Source: Epibacterium ulvae (GTDB lineage: Bacteria; Pseudomonadota; Alphaproteobacteria; Rhodobacterales; Rhodobacteraceae). Taken from it: DNA of 55,737 nucleotides. Below, one piece after another: positions 7,994 to 19,446 of this stretch; position 1 is the stretch's first letter; each line of letters starts with the position of its first letter. The DNA lies in assembly GCF_018678075.1 (NCBI RefSeq), contig NZ_JAHHIR010000053.1:1-55737 (forward strand), read 5' to 3'. The position numbers and the translations under genes are program-made. The notes beneath the pieces were generated by a model. It worked only from the letters and a program-made list of their open reading frames with translations. It ran no database searches and was not told the origin of the DNA.

Positions 7994-8314
7994 ATGAAGA
8001 AGACGACTATGACTGTCATCGCCGCGCTGGTCAGCACCGTTTTGACTGCGCCCGTTGTTCAAGCCCAGACGGCCAGTCGCAACTGCGCACCGCGTGAAGT
8101 TGTCGTGCAACGATTGGCCGATAAATACGGCGAAAGCCGCAAAAGTATCGGCATCGGCCAACAAGGCACCGTGATGGAGACATTTGCCTCAGAAGATACC
8201 GGCACCTGGACCATCACCGTGACAATGCCAACTGGCGTGACCTGCCTAGTGGCCTCTGGCCAGTCGTTTGAGACATTGGCTGAAGTTGTCCCGGACCCGG
8301 AACAAGACGCCTGA
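7994..8314 (+). CDS. Small secreted protein of unknown function
   Basis: A 106-residue protein with a clear Sec signal peptide (MKKTTMTVIAALV, cleavage after VQA near residue 24). The start at 7994 is preceded by GGAAAGGG. The mature part of about 80 residues has two cysteines (in RNCAPRE and VTCLVAS) that could form a disulfide in the periplasm. A conserved-looking segment, REVVVQRLADKYGESRKSIG, is followed by a TWTITVTMPTG strand. I do not recognise a characterised family. It stands alone, convergent with nothing and upstream of mdh. Confidence 0.7.
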   Translation: MKKTTMTVIAALVSTVLTAPVVQAQTASRNCAPREVVVQRLADKYGESRKSIGIGQQGTVMETFASEDTGTWTITVTMPTGVTCLVASGQSFETLAEVVPDPEQDA

Positions 8315-9837
<1,523 letters not shown>

Positions 9838-9860
9838 GTTTGACCGACGAACAAGATTTT

Positions 9861-9896
9861 GAAGGGCGCCCGTTGTGGCGTCCTTCTTTGTTTTTG
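9861..9896 (+). terminator. Terminator of mdh
   Basis: GAAGGGCGCC and GGCGTCCTTC pair around a six-base loop (9861-9886), with one wobble/mismatch, followed by TTTGTTTTT. Confidence 0.85.
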
Positions 9897-9926
9897 GCTG
9901 CTCCGCCTTTTCGAAAACCGTTGGTG

Positions 9927-10514
9927 TTAGATGCGCACCAATGCCGCAAAAACGGTTTTCTGTAGCTGTTGCAAATAACCTTCGGCACTCCACGCGCCTT
10001 GAAGAACACAATTGGCCCAATTGTCCATATTGAGCAAAGCAAAGTAGTAATCCGTTGCCTGAGCCTGCCTCATGCCACTGGCCAAATCCCCGTCCTCATC
10101 CAGAGCACCAATGGCTGCGGCGCAGCCCTCTTTCATCGCGTGGGTTCTGTTTTCCCAAGCGGCCTTGGCCTCACTATCGACGGGGCCCATGCGCATAAGC
10201 GCCTGCTGAATGGGATAGATCACGGGGAAGAATTCCAACATTGCGACCGTAAATGCTTCAATCCGCAGTTTACCGGTATCGGCCTCCCGACTGGCTGCGA
10301 GGCGTGCGTCGACATCCAACGTATCACCAAAGTGCCGGACTGCTGCAATCAGCATGTCGGTCCGATTGGAAAAATGGGCATCGACAGTTTGCCGGGTGAC
10401 ACCCGCGGCCTTGGCCACATCAATCATGCGAAGCGCCGATTGATCGGGATGCAACAGCAAGGAAATCACCGTTTCAAGAAGGTGTAAACGTGTTTGCTCG
10501 AGCTTATTTGACAT
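9927..10514 (-). CDS. TetR family transcriptional regulator
   Basis: A 195-residue regulator with an N-terminal helix-turn-helix (MIDVAKAAGVTRQTVDAHFSNRTD, residues about 30-53) and a C-terminal ligand-binding helical domain without recognisable ligand signatures. It is divergent from the DUF4345 gene at 10587. Three copies of a TTGACAC-GTGTAA-type palindrome fill the 72-base gap, one overlapping its own start codon. It therefore probably represses itself and the neighbour. The inducer is unknown. Confidence 0.88.
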   Translation of the reverse strand: MSNKLEQTRLHLLETVISLLLHPDQSALRMIDVAKAAGVTRQTVDAHFSNRTDMLIAAVRHFGDTLDVDARLAASREADTGKLRIEAFTVAMLEFFPVIYPIQQALMRMGPVDSEAKAAWENRTHAMKEGCAAAIGALDEDGDLASGMRQAQATDYYFALLNMDNWANCVLQGAWSAEGYLQQLQKTVFAALVRI

Positions 10515-10574
10515 AGTGTAAAATTATATTTGACACGGTGTAAGGTTTTTTCTGCAAATCTTACATCGTGTCAA
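10508..10574. promoter_or_regulatory. Triple TetR-type operator
   Basis: TTGACATAGTGTAAA (10508-10522), TTGACACGGTGTAAG (10530-10544) and CTTACATCGTGTCAA (10560-10574, the inverse orientation with one mismatch) share the partly palindromic core ACA-N2-3-TGT. Copies two and three form a 15-base inverted repeat around 15 bases. The first covers the tetR start codon and the third abuts the ribosome site (CGGAGG) of the next gene. Confidence 0.7.
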
Positions 10575-10586
10575 CGGAGGCTAATT

Positions 10587-11000
10587 ATGCCAAAACTTGA
10601 GAATATCTTTCTAATAGTGTCTGCGGCCGTTCTTGTAGCCGTTGGATCAGCCTTATCATTTGCTCCGGACGTGCTCTATCACGGGTCAGGAGCGGGTTTG
10701 CCGGATATGACGTTATTGCGATCCGATTTACGGTCGGGTGGAGCACTATTGCTGTTGATCGGACTCTATGCGTTCTGGTCAGCACTTTTTGCGCAAGAGT
10801 TACGCCCTGCACTTGGCCTTTCGGCCCTCACTTACCTGGGATATGGTTTGGGGCGCCTTGTCAGCATCGGATTTGATGGCCCTGCAACCGGTACATTGCT
10901 GACCATCATCGTTTTGGAATGGATCTTGGGACTTATTGCGCTGGTATTTGCCATGCGGTGCGGCGCAGTTCAGCTAAATCACCAGGCCACTGTCGCATAA
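10587..11000 (+). CDS. DUF4345 family membrane protein
   Basis: A 137-residue protein with four hydrophobic helices (about 5-26, 52-72, 77-98 and 105-126). The pattern LRSDLRSGGALLLLIGLYAFW followed by LGYGLGRLVSIGFDGPA fits DUF4345. The ATG at 10587 has CGGAGG upstream; an in-frame start at 10530 would begin inside the operators and is rejected. Its divergence from the TetR gene through shared operators makes it the likely regulated target. The function is unknown. Confidence 0.8.
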   Translation: MPKLENIFLIVSAAVLVAVGSALSFAPDVLYHGSGAGLPDMTLLRSDLRSGGALLLLIGLYAFWSALFAQELRPALGLSALTYLGYGLGRLVSIGFDGPATGTLLTIIVLEWILGLIALVFAMRCGAVQLNHQATVA

Positions 11001-11078
11001 AGTTCGCAAATATTGTGGATACCTTTTGACAGTGCCAATAGTCTTTGTGTTGCGCTCAGCCGGACGCAGCACGAATCA

Positions 11079-11132
11079 TGTTAGCGCCAAGGGCTCGGCA
11101 CTTGTGATCACACCCCGAAATAGCGTGATCAC
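11079..11132 (+). promoter_or_regulatory. Composite operator upstream of sucC
   Basis: TGTTAGCGCCAA (11079-11090) is followed by GTGATCAC at 11104-11111 and 11125-11132, 21 bp centre to centre, the outer bases forming TTGTGATCAC and GTGATCACAA. This is the same arrangement as upstream of sdhC (4713-4765). Relative to transcription, the LacI-type box is promoter-distal here but promoter-proximal at sdhC. The sucC start is 113 bases downstream. Confidence 0.7.
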
Positions 11133-11245
11133 AAAATCAAAAAATCTTCGATATTTCTGCGCTCCCCGTCAAATAAACCTTTAACCCAAAGGTGTATCTG
11201 GGCTCAATAACAACGGACAATTGTAGCCAGACGGGACAGTTTCTC

Positions 11246-12439
11246 ATGAACATCCATGAATATCAGGCCAAGGCCCTTTTGAAGAGCTATGGCGCACCAG
11301 TATCAGAAGGTCGCGCTGTACTGAAAGCAGAAGACGCCAAAACCGCAGCAGGCCAGCTGGACGGCCCTCTTTGGGTTGTAAAAGCCCAGATCCACGCGGG
11401 CGGTCGCGGCAAAGGCTCCTTTAAGGAAGCTGACGCAGGCGAAAAGGGCGGTGTACGCCTCACCAAGTCGGTTGAAGAAGCCGCTGAAGAAGCCAAGAAG
11501 ATGCTGGGCCGCACCCTGGTCACGCATCAGACCGGTCCTGCAGGCAAGCAGGTCAACCGCATCTACATCGAATCCGGTGCAGGTATCCAGACCGAGCTGT
11601 ATCTCGCGCTGCTGGTGGACCGTGTCACCTCGCGCGTTTCGTTCGTATGCTCCACCGAGGGCGGCATGGACATCGAAGAGGTTGCCGAAAGCACCCCTGA
11701 GAAGATCCTGTCTTTCTCTGTTGATCCGGCAACCGGATACCAAGCCTACCACGGCCGTCGCATCGCGTTCTCCTTGGGCCTCGAAGGCACACAGGTGAAA
11801 GAATGCGTCAAGCTGATGGGTCTCTTGTACAAAGCCTTCGTTGAGAAGGACATGGAGATGCTGGAGATCAACCCGCTGATCGTGACCGACGAAGGTTCGC
11901 TCAAGGTTCTGGACGCCAAGCTGGGCTTTGACGGCAACGCGGTTTACCGCCACGCCGATGTCGCTGCCCTGCGCGACGAATCCGAAGAAGACCCCAAAGA
12001 GCTGGAAGCGTCGAAATACGACCTGAACTACATCACGCTCGACGGTGAAATCGGCTGCATGGTGAACGGCGCTGGTCTGGCGATGGCCACAATGGACATC
12101 ATCAAACTCTATGGTGCTGAGCCTGCGAACTTCCTCGATGTTGGTGGCGGTGCGACCAAAGAGAAAGTGACGGAAGCGTTCAAGATCATCACCTCTGACC
12201 CCAACGTCAAAGGCATCCTGGTCAACATCTTTGGTGGCATCATGCGCTGCGACGTGATCGCGGAAGGTGTGATTGCGGCTGTGAAAGAAGTTGGTCTGGA
12301 AGTGCCGCTGGTTGTGCGTCTGGAAGGCACCAATGTTGAGCTCGGCAAAGAGATCATCAACAACTCGGGCCTGGACGTCATCGCAGCAGACAACCTGTCT
12401 GACGGTGCCGAGAAAATCGTGAAGGCGGTTAAGGGTTAA
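11246..12439 (+). CDS. sucC: Succinyl-CoA synthetase beta subunit
   Basis: The beta subunit of the ADP/GDP-forming enzyme converts succinyl-CoA to succinate with substrate-level phosphorylation. I use the ATG at 11246 ([16 protein letters not shown]), the universal N terminus of the family, giving 397 residues; the upstream in-frame codon at 11192 is not needed. The ATP-grasp domain covers about residues 1-235 ([13 protein letters not shown] near 50; [11 protein letters not shown] near 208), and the CoA-ligase-like domain follows with [12 protein letters not shown] and [10 protein letters not shown]. Unusually, two unrelated genes separate it from sucD. Confidence 0.97.
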   Translation: MNIHEYQAKALLKSYGAPVSEGRAVLKAEDAKTAAGQLDGPLWVVKAQIHAGGRGKGSFKEADAGEKGGVRLTKSVEEAAEEAKKMLGRTLVTHQTGPAGKQVNRIYIESGAGIQTELYLALLVDRVTSRVSFVCSTEGGMDIEEVAESTPEKILSFSVDPATGYQAYHGRRIAFSLGLEGTQVKECVKLMGLLYKAFVEKDMEMLEINPLIVTDEGSLKVLDAKLGFDGNAVYRHADVAALRDESEEDPKELEASKYDLNYITLDGEIGCMVNGAGLAMATMDIIKLYGAEPANFLDVGGGATKEKVTEAFKIITSDPNVKGILVNIFGGIMRCDVIAEGVIAAVKEVGLEVPLVVRLEGTNVELGKEIINNSGLDVIAADNLSDGAEKIVKAVKG

Positions 12440-12974
12440 TGAAGGCGACCGTCGCACTTCTTTCCTTGCTTTTGGCAACGACCTCTGCGCATGCGAAGGG
12501 TCTCTCTGACCGTGCAGCAGAGATTTTCGAACAGGCTTGTCTGTCGAAACCTGTGCTTGCCATAAGCAATGGATCGGATGCGGGCGAGGTTGCTTTGGCC
12601 GCGAAATACGCAGGAGATGTCTTCGCGTATTTTGATGCCAAAGGGCAGGCAAAGGGCCTTAGAGGAACTCCGAGATATGAATTGGGAAGCTCTGGAACCG
12701 GCCGCTTCACCCGCTATGTGACGTCGAAAGACCTCACAGCAAGCGACGTCGTCAAAAAGTTCAAGCGATTGACAAGAGTAGCAAGTCAAGGGTCAAAACC
12801 AACCTTTCTTGGCCCGCAAAATTCGATGACGATCCAGATCGCTTCATCGAAGGAAAGAGGGCGGAATTTGAAAGTGACGGCCGCAAGTTGCAGCTGGAAG
12901 CCTTCTTTTTCATGGCTGAGCAAGGTCCCGTTGGCGCTCTTTTCTTGACACTTGAACACAGGGTTTCTCGCTAA
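12439..12974 (+). pseudogene. Secreted-protein gene with a one-base frameshift
   Basis: The ATG overlaps the sucC stop (TAATG). The first 109 codons encode a signal peptide ([19 protein letters not shown]) and a plausible secreted domain up to VVKKFK. After 12765 the open frame degenerates into a Ser/Lys-rich tail ending at 12948. The neighbouring frame continues sensibly as AIDKSKSRVKTNLSWPAKF, through DDDPDRFIEGKRAEF and AFFFMAEQGPVGALFL, to a TAA at 12972. Restoring one G (AAGGCG instead of AAGCG at 12763-12767) rejoins both parts into a protein of about 178 residues. It is either a recent mutation or a base-calling error. The family is unknown. Confidence 0.7.
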
Positions 12975-13010
12975 ACCGGGACATTCAATAGAACCTTCAA
13001 ACGGAACAAA

Positions 13011-13850
13011 ATGAAACTCGCGACGTATCTCATATCTCTGACCCGGGCGACCGGGCGACATGCTCAGATGGGTGTGACGCTTGCGGCTGCGCAGGTGGAG
13101 GCGAAGTACGTCGAGGCAGTGGATTTGCAGGACACCCCACACGAGGAGCTGTTGCGTAAGTGCAATAGCTTTGGTCCGTGGGGTGTGTTTGCGCCGGGTA
13201 ATATGGCCTGCACGCTGAGCCATGCAAAAGTCTGGGAGACTTTTCTGGCCTCAGATGCGGATGTGGCGCTGGTATTGGAGGACGATGTCTTCCTGTCGCC
13301 AGAACTGCAGCACTGGCTTGAGGACCTCAGCTGGTGGCCGCAAGGCTGCCAGATGGTCAGCCTGGAATTTTGGCGCAGCAAATCGATGCGGGTTCTGCTG
13401 GGGGCGTCTGCACGCTCTCATCTGGGTCGCAACGTGGCGCCGATGTTGTCCCGCTACCCCGGTGCGGCCGGCTATATGCTGACGCGCAAAGGGGCTGAGG
13501 TTCTGTTAGCGCAGGCACCGTTTGACATGACGGTGGATGCGCTTTTGTTCAATCCTATGGTCTCTGCTCCGGCACGAGATCTGAAGCCCGTTCAAATCGA
13601 TCCCGCCCTGATCAAACAGGGCAACACGCCTATCGACGAAGACAGCTTTCTTGGGCATGCGGCGCGCAAGCCATCTGGAGAGCTTTTGAAACGTCAAAAA
13701 CGCCTGCGGGGCATCGCGGAACTGAAAGCCGTGCCCCTGCAACTCCTTCGTCTGGTCACAGGGGCCGCGCGTCTGACGCGTGTGACTTATGCCGACCGGA
13801 CATTCACCGACGACAGCGCGGCGGCTGCCGCACAGGCAAACACCGCATAA
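13011..13850 (+). CDS. Glycosyltransferase family 25 protein
   Basis: A 279-residue GT25-type (LPS glycosyltransferase) protein. It begins KLATYLISLTRATGRHAQM, the usual N-terminal nucleotide-sugar strand, and carries the acidic motif LVLEDDVFLSP with E90, D91 and D92, followed by PGAAGYMLTRKGAEVLL. Such enzymes typically add sugars to lipooligosaccharide; donor and acceptor are unknown. It lies between sucC and sucD, only 18 bases before sucD, so it would be cotranscribed with TCA genes despite having no metabolic link. The Ala-rich tail (SAAAAAQANTA) is unstructured. Confidence 0.85.
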   Translation: MKLATYLISLTRATGRHAQMGVTLAAAQVEAKYVEAVDLQDTPHEELLRKCNSFGPWGVFAPGNMACTLSHAKVWETFLASDADVALVLEDDVFLSPELQHWLEDLSWWPQGCQMVSLEFWRSKSMRVLLGASARSHLGRNVAPMLSRYPGAAGYMLTRKGAEVLLAQAPFDMTVDALLFNPMVSAPARDLKPVQIDPALIKQGNTPIDEDSFLGHAARKPSGELLKRQKRLRGIAELKAVPLQLLRLVTGAARLTRVTYADRTFTDDSAAAAAQANTA

Positions 13851-13868
13851 TCGAAAGGAAGGGACATC

Positions 13869-14753
13869 ATGGCAGTCCTCATCGACGAAAACACCAAAGT
13901 GATCTGTCAGGGCTTTACCGGCTCGCAGGGCACATTCCACTCGGAACAAGCCATCGCATACGGCACCAAAATGGTTGGTGGCGTGACCCCAGGCAAAGGT
14001 GGTCAGACCCACTTGAACCTGCCGGTTTTCAACTCGGTTCACGAAGCCAAGCATGTGACCGAAGCCAATGCATCCGTGATCTATGTTCCGCCCCCCTTTG
14101 CGGCTGACTCGATCCTGGAAGCGATTGACGCGAACATGGAACTGATCGTCTGCATCACCGAAGGCATCCCTGTGCTGGACATGATGAAGGTAAAGCGCGC
14201 GCTGGAAGACAGCACCTCGCGTCTGATCGGCCCCAACTGCCCCGGCGTTATCACCCCTGATGCATGCAAAATCGGCATTATGCCCGGCCACATTCACAAG
14301 CGTGGCTCAGTAGGCGTTGTGTCGCGTTCCGGCACCTTGACCTATGAAGCGGTAAAACAGACCGCAGACATCGGCCTGGGCCAGTCCACAGCTGTGGGCA
14401 TCGGCGGCGACCCGATCAAAGGCACCGAGCACATCGACGTGTTGGACATGTTCCTGGACGATGATGAGACTCAGTCGATCATCATGATCGGTGAGATCGG
14501 TGGCTCTGCAGAAGAAGAAGCTGCAGAATTCCTCGCCGAGCAGAAGAAAAAAGGCCGCTGGAAGCCGGTTGCTGGTTTCATCGCCGGCCGCACGGCCCCT
14601 CCCGGCCGCCGCATGGGCCACGCTGGCGCGATTGTTGCCGGTGGTAAAGGCGGCGCAGACGACAAGATCGAAGCGATGAAATCCGCAGGTATCATTGTTG
14701 CAGACAGCCCTGCCGGTCTTGGCGAAGCTGTTCTGAAAGCGATCGACAAATAA
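13869..14753 (+). CDS. sucD: Succinyl-CoA synthetase alpha subunit
   Basis: This CoA-binding, phosphohistidine-carrying subunit partners SucC. The 294 residues include the CoA-binding Rossmann domain ([17 protein letters not shown] near 11-27; GGVTPGKGG near 37-45), the SRSGTLTYE segment, and the active-site H251 in [14 protein letters not shown]. The start is preceded by GGAAGG. It is followed by a 220-base gap with an imperfect hairpin before sucA. Confidence 0.97.
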   Translation: MAVLIDENTKVICQGFTGSQGTFHSEQAIAYGTKMVGGVTPGKGGQTHLNLPVFNSVHEAKHVTEANASVIYVPPPFAADSILEAIDANMELIVCITEGIPVLDMMKVKRALEDSTSRLIGPNCPGVITPDACKIGIMPGHIHKRGSVGVVSRSGTLTYEAVKQTADIGLGQSTAVGIGGDPIKGTEHIDVLDMFLDDDETQSIIMIGEIGGSAEEEAAEFLAEQKKKGRWKPVAGFIAGRTAPPGRRMGHAGAIVAGGKGGADDKIEAMKSAGIIVADSPAGLGEAVLKAIDK

Positions 14754-14757
14754 TGCC

Positions 14758-14789
14758 GGTTCGAGACTGTCATCATGACAGGCTCGACC
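14758..14789 (+). other. Hairpin in the sucD-sucA gap
   Basis: GGTTCGAG, A, CTGTCA, TCA, TGACAG, G, CTCGACC forms a stem of about 13 pairs with one bulge and one mismatch, right after the sucD stop. No T run follows, so it is not a classical terminator. It may partially stop transcription or protect the 3' end of a sucCD message. A second palindrome, GGGCAC-AC-GTGCCC, lies near 14853-14866. Otherwise the gap to 14974 shows nothing gene-like. Confidence 0.5.
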
Positions 14790-14974
14790 TGAGAAAACGA
14801 GGTGGGCGCCCCGTGCCCGCCTCTGGCATCCTATGGGATCATGCTGCCAATCGGGCACACGTGCCCTATTCGCAGCGCGATCCGGTCAAGATTTCACCAT
14901 TCTGAAACCCTTCATGACCACGCTGCCGCACAAGATCTGAAAAGATACGGTCCGAACCCACAAGAGGCATTAAA

Positions 14975-17929
14975 ATGACCGAACAAAGCCCGAATGACAT
15001 CTTCCACGCGTCCTCGTTCATGCAGGGACACAATGCGGAATATCTGGAGCAGCTTTACGCCCAATACGCAAACGACCCAAATGCCGTTGATCAGGCCTGG
15101 GCCGAGTTCTTCCGCCAGATGGGTGATGCAGAGCTGGACGTAAAGAAAGAGGCCGAAGGCCCGTCCTGGGCGCGCGCCGATTGGCCGCCTGCGCCAACGG
15201 ATGAGGACACGGCTGCGCTGACCGGTGAATGGCCGGTGGCACCTGCCGAAGCAAAGGGTGCTGGCAAGAAGATCAAGGAAAAAGCGGCCTCGACCGGGGT
15301 TGAGATTTCGGACGCGCAGGTTCAACGCGCGGTGCTGGATTCTATCCGCGCCCTGATGCTGATCCGCGCCCACCGTATTCGCGGCCACCTGGCAGCAAAC
15401 CTGGACCCGCTGGGTCTGCACGGGCGCGAGCCGCATCCGGAACTGGATCCCAAAGCCTATGGGTTTACAGATGCGGATATGGATCGCCCGATCTTTATCG
15501 ACAATGTTCTGGGTCTGCAGGTCGCCTCCATGCGCCAGATCGTGGACATTGTGCGCCGCACCTATTGTGGCACCTTTGCGCTGCAGTACATGCATATCTC
15601 CGACCCCGAGCAATCCGCATGGCTGAAAGAGCGTATCGAAGGCTACGGCAAGGAAATCCAGTTCACCCGTGAAGGGCGCAAGGCGATCCTGAACAAGCTG
15701 GTTGAGGCCGAAGGTTTTGAGAAATTCCTGCACGTCAAATACATGGGTACTAAACGCTTTGGTCTGGATGGCGGCGAAAGCCTTATCCCGGCGATGGAAC
15801 AGATCATCAAGCGCGGCGGTGCGCTGGGTGTTCAGGACATCGTAATCGGCATGCCGCACCGGGGCCGTTTGTCGGTTCTGGCAAATGTGATGCAGAAACC
15901 CTATCGCGCGATCTTTAACGAATTCCAGGGTGGCTCGTTCAAGCCCGAGGATGTGGATGGCTCGGGTGACGTGAAATATCACCTTGGTGCCTCGTCCGAC
16001 CGTGAGTTTGACTCCAACACGGTTCACCTGTCGCTGACCGCGAACCCCTCGCACCTGGAAGCGGTGAACCCGGTTGTTCTGGGTAAAGTGCGCGCCAAAC
16101 AAGACCAGCTGGGTGACGGCTCACGCACCACGGTTCTGCCGATCTTGCTGCACGGCGATGCCGCCTTTGCGGGCCAAGGTGTGGTTGCGGAATGTTTTGC
16201 CCTGTCTGGTCTGCGCGGCCACAAGGCTGGCGGCACCATCCATATCGTTGTGAACAACCAGATCGGTTTCACTACAGCGCCGCATTTCTCGCGTTCGTCA
16301 CCTTATCCAACCGACAATGCGTTGGTTGTCGAAGCGCCGATCTTCCACGTGAACGGCGACGACCCCGAAGCCGTTGTTCATGCGGCCAAGGTTGCGACCG
16401 AGTACCGCCAGAAATTCCACAAGGACGTGGTTCTGGATATCTTCTGCTACCGCCGGTTTGGTCACAACGAAGGCGACGAGCCGATGTTCACCAACCCGTT
16501 GATGTACAAGAAGATCAAGGGTCACAAAACCACCCTTTCGCTTTACACCGAGCGTCTGGTCAAAGACGGTCTGATCCCCGAGGGGGAGATCGAGGACATG
16601 AAAGCGGCCTTCCAGGCGCATTTGAACCAAGAGTTCGAAAGCGGCAAGGAGTACAAACCCAACAAAGCCGACTGGCTGGATGGGCGCTGGTCGCATCTGG
16701 ACAAGCAAGACGCGGATTATCAACGTGGCCAAACAGCGATCAAGCCAGAAACCCTGGCCGAAGTTGGTCGTGGTCTGACCACCCTGCCCGAGGGCTATCC
16801 GGTTCACAAAACCATCAACCGCTTCCTGGGCGCCCGCGCCAAGATGTTTGAAACCGGCGAAGGTTTTGACTGGGCAACCGGTGAAGCCATGGCGTTTGGC
16901 TCGCTGGCGACCGAAGGCTATCCAGTCCGTCTGTCAGGTCAGGATGCTACACGCGGCACTTTCTCACAACGCCACTCTGGCATTGTGAACCAGGACACCG
17001 AAGAGCGCTATTACCCGATCAACAATATCCGCCCCGGTCAGGCCCAGTACGAAGTCATCGACTCGGCCCTGTCGGAATATGCGGTTCTGGGTTTTGAATA
17101 TGGCTACTCGCTGGCGGAACCCAATGCGCTGACCCTGTGGGAAGCTCAGTTCGGTGACTTTGCCAACGGCGCGCAGATCATGTTCGACCAGTTCATCTCA
17201 TCCGGTGAAAGTAAATGGCTGCGGATGTCTGGTCTGACGGTTCTGCTGCCACACGGGTTTGAAGGCCAAGGCCCCGAGCACTCCTCGGCACGTCTGGAGC
17301 GCTTCCTGCAGATGTGTGGTCAGGACAACTGGATCGTGGCGAACTGTACAACGCCTGCGAACTACTTCCACATCCTGCGTCGTCAGCTGCACCGGACGTT
17401 CCGGAAGCCGCTGATCCTGGTGACGCCAAAATCCCTGCTGCGCCACAAGCTGGCGGTCAGCAAGGCGGAGGAATTCACCACCGGGTCCAGCTTCCACCGC
17501 GTGTTGTGGGATGACGCGCAACAGGGTCTGTCCGACACCAAACTGGTCGAAGACAAGAAGATCAAACGCGTCGTTCTGTGTTCGGGCAAGGTCTATTACG
17601 ACCTGCTGGAAGAGCGTGACGCGCGTGGCATCGATGATGTCTACATCATGCGGATCGAACAGTATTACCCGTTCCCGGCGATCTCGCTGGTGAAGGAACT
17701 TGAGCGTTTCAAGGACGCCCATATGGTCTGGTGTCAGGAAGAGCCCAAGAACCAGGGCGCCTGGTCGTTCATCGAGCCCAATATCGAATGGGTGCTAACC
17801 CGTATCAAAGCGAAACATTCGCGCCCGGCATATGTCGGTCGTGCCACATCGGCCTCGCCTGCAACCGGCCTGGCCAGCGAACACAAAGCCCAACAAGCGG
17901 CGCTTGTTAACGAAGCGCTGAGCATCTGA
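14975..17929 (+). CDS. sucA: 2-oxoglutarate dehydrogenase E1 component
   Basis: This thiamine-diphosphate-dependent subunit decarboxylates 2-oxoglutarate and transfers the succinyl group to SucB lipoate. The 984-residue protein is full length. An N-terminal E2-binding segment begins [22 protein letters not shown]. Further motifs include the active-site [38 protein letters not shown] for cofactor binding, and a transketolase-like pyrimidine domain ([36 protein letters not shown]). The start ATG follows AAGAGGC. sucB follows after 13 bases. Confidence 0.98.
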   Translation: MTEQSPNDIFHASSFMQGHNAEYLEQLYAQYANDPNAVDQAWAEFFRQMGDAELDVKKEAEGPSWARADWPPAPTDEDTAALTGEWPVAPAEAKGAGKKIKEKAASTGVEISDAQVQRAVLDSIRALMLIRAHRIRGHLAANLDPLGLHGREPHPELDPKAYGFTDADMDRPIFIDNVLGLQVASMRQIVDIVRRTYCGTFALQYMHISDPEQSAWLKERIEGYGKEIQFTREGRKAILNKLVEAEGFEKFLHVKYMGTKRFGLDGGESLIPAMEQIIKRGGALGVQDIVIGMPHRGRLSVLANVMQKPYRAIFNEFQGGSFKPEDVDGSGDVKYHLGASSDREFDSNTVHLSLTANPSHLEAVNPVVLGKVRAKQDQLGDGSRTTVLPILLHGDAAFAGQGVVAECFALSGLRGHKAGGTIHIVVNNQIGFTTAPHFSRSSPYPTDNALVVEAPIFHVNGDDPEAVVHAAKVATEYRQKFHKDVVLDIFCYRRFGHNEGDEPMFTNPLMYKKIKGHKTTLSLYTERLVKDGLIPEGEIEDMKAAFQAHLNQEFESGKEYKPNKADWLDGRWSHLDKQDADYQRGQTAIKPETLAEVGRGLTTLPEGYPVHKTINRFLGARAKMFETGEGFDWATGEAMAFGSLATEGYPVRLSGQDATRGTFSQRHSGIVNQDTEERYYPINNIRPGQAQYEVIDSALSEYAVLGFEYGYSLAEPNALTLWEAQFGDFANGAQIMFDQFISSGESKWLRMSGLTVLLPHGFEGQGPEHSSARLERFLQMCGQDNWIVANCTTPANYFHILRRQLHRTFRKPLILVTPKSLLRHKLAVSKAEEFTTGSSFHRVLWDDAQQGLSDTKLVEDKKIKRVVLCSGKVYYDLLEERDARGIDDVYIMRIEQYYPFPAISLVKELERFKDAHMVWCQEEPKNQGAWSFIEPNIEWVLTRIKAKHSRPAYVGRATSASPATGLASEHKAQQAALVNEALSI

Positions 17930-17942
17930 GGAAGACAGAGAA

Positions 17943-19442
17943 ATGACCACTGAAGTGCGTGTGCCCACTCTGGGCGAATCCGTAACTGAAGCAACTGTGG
18001 CGACCTGGTTCAAGAAACCGGGTGACGCAGTGGCACAGGACGAAATGCTGTGTGAGCTGGAAACCGATAAGGTCACCGTCGAAGTACCGGCCCCGGCGGC
18101 TGGCACCCTGGGTGAAATCGTTGCAGGCGAAGGCGAGACTGTTGGTGTTGATGCGCTGCTCGGCATGATCACTGCGGGCGGTGCGGCAGCAGCTGCAGCC
18201 CCTGCGGCGGCTCCGGCCCCTGCGGCAGCTGCTCCGGCAGCGGATGCGGGCGCGTCGACCGATGTTATGGTTCCCACCTTGGGTGAATCCGTGACCGAGG
18301 CGACCGTGTCCACTTGGTTCAAAGCCGTTGGCGACACCGTCGCGCAGGACGAGATGCTGTGTGAGCTGGAAACCGACAAAGTCTCTGTCGAAGTGCCCGC
18401 CCCAGCCGCCGGTGTTCTCACCGAGATCACAGCGCCCGAAGGTGCAACCGTTGACGCAACCGCGAAACTGGGTGTGATCGGTGGATCTGCGGGTGCAGCT
18501 GCGCCGGCCGCCGCGCCTGCTGCTGCTGCCGCTCCTGCAGCTGCTGGCAAAGACATCGCCAATGCGCCATCGGCGGAGAAAGCCATGGCCGAAGCCGGTC
18601 TGAACGCCGCAGGTGTTGCAGGTACTGGCCGCGACGGTCGCATCATGAAGGACGACGTTGCCCGCGCCGTTGCAGCCACTGCTGCAACCCCTGCGCCTGC
18701 CGCCGCTGCCGCACCTCGTGCGCCAGTACCAGTTGACGACGCCGCCCGCGAAGAGCGCGTGAAAATGACCCGCCTGCGCCAGACCATCGCCAAGCGTCTG
18801 AAAGACAGCCAAAACACCGCAGCCATGCTAACCACCTACAACGAGGTCGACATGACCGAGGTGATGGCGCTGCGCAAAGAGTACAAAGAGCTGTTTGAGA
18901 AAAAGCACGGCGCGCGTCTGGGCTTTATGTCCTTCTTCACCAAGGCCTGCTGCCACGCACTGAAAGAAGTGCCTGAGGTGAACGCCGAGATCGACGGCAC
19001 CGACATCGTGTACAAGAAATTTGTTCACATGGGTGTCGCCGCTGGTACCCCAACAGGTCTGGTTGTTCCGGTCATCCGCGACGCTGATGCGATGTCCTTT
19101 GCCGAGATCGAAAAAGCCATCGCCGAAAAGGGCAAACGCGCCCGTGACGGCAAACTGTCGATGGCAGAAATGCAGGGCGGCACCTTCACCATCTCTAACG
19201 GTGGTGTCTACGGTTCGCTGATGTCCTCGCCGATCCTGAACCCCCCACAGTCCGGTATCCTGGGCATGCACAAGATCCAGGATCGCCCGATGGCGATCAA
19301 TGGCAAGGTTGAGATCCGCCCGATGATGTATCTGGCCCTGTCCTATGACCACCGTATCGTCGACGGCAAAGGTGCTGTGACCTTCCTGGTTCGCGTCAAA
19401 GAAGCCCTCGAGGATCCGCGCCGTCTGCTGATGGATCTGTAA
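17943..19442 (+). CDS. sucB: 2-oxoglutarate dehydrogenase E2, two lipoyl domains
   Basis: Dihydrolipoyl succinyltransferase, 499 residues. Two lipoyl domains are present (about 1-78 and 106-182) with lipoyl lysines K43 and K146 in ETDKV(T/S)VEVPAP, separated by Ala/Pro-rich linkers. They are followed by the E3-binding domain (about 205-243, ending [12 protein letters not shown]) and the catalytic domain with the family's active-site [15 protein letters not shown] near the C terminus. E. coli SucB has one lipoyl domain; two is, as I recall, usual in Rhodobacterales. The lpd gene that normally follows is displaced by an unrelated gene. Confidence 0.97.
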   Translation: MTTEVRVPTLGESVTEATVATWFKKPGDAVAQDEMLCELETDKVTVEVPAPAAGTLGEIVAGEGETVGVDALLGMITAGGAAAAAAPAAAPAPAAAAPAADAGASTDVMVPTLGESVTEATVSTWFKAVGDTVAQDEMLCELETDKVSVEVPAPAAGVLTEITAPEGATVDATAKLGVIGGSAGAAAPAAAPAAAAAPAAAGKDIANAPSAEKAMAEAGLNAAGVAGTGRDGRIMKDDVARAVAATAATPAPAAAAAPRAPVPVDDAAREERVKMTRLRQTIAKRLKDSQNTAAMLTTYNEVDMTEVMALRKEYKELFEKKHGARLGFMSFFTKACCHALKEVPEVNAEIDGTDIVYKKFVHMGVAAGTPTGLVVPVIRDADAMSFAEIEKAIAEKGKRARDGKLSMAEMQGGTFTISNGGVYGSLMSSPILNPPQSGILGMHKIQDRPMAINGKVEIRPMMYLALSYDHRIVDGKGAVTFLVRVKEALEDPRRLLMDL

Positions 19443-19446
19443 ATCG

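Noticed and set aside
11303-12652. A 449-codon open frame opposite sucC
   Set aside because: Composition (His, Gln and Arg rich) and position antisense to a certain gene mark it as a shadow frame.
14758-14789. Riboswitch in the sucD-sucA gap
   Set aside because: A single simple hairpin without conserved loops or an alternative pairing does not support a riboswitch call.
14912-16102. A 396-codon frame opposite sucA
   Set aside because: It is antisense to sucA with no recognisable domain.
17795-18835. A 346-codon Ala/Gly-rich frame opposite sucB
   Set aside because: It mirrors the Ala/Pro-rich linkers and lipoyl repeats of sucB on the other strand.
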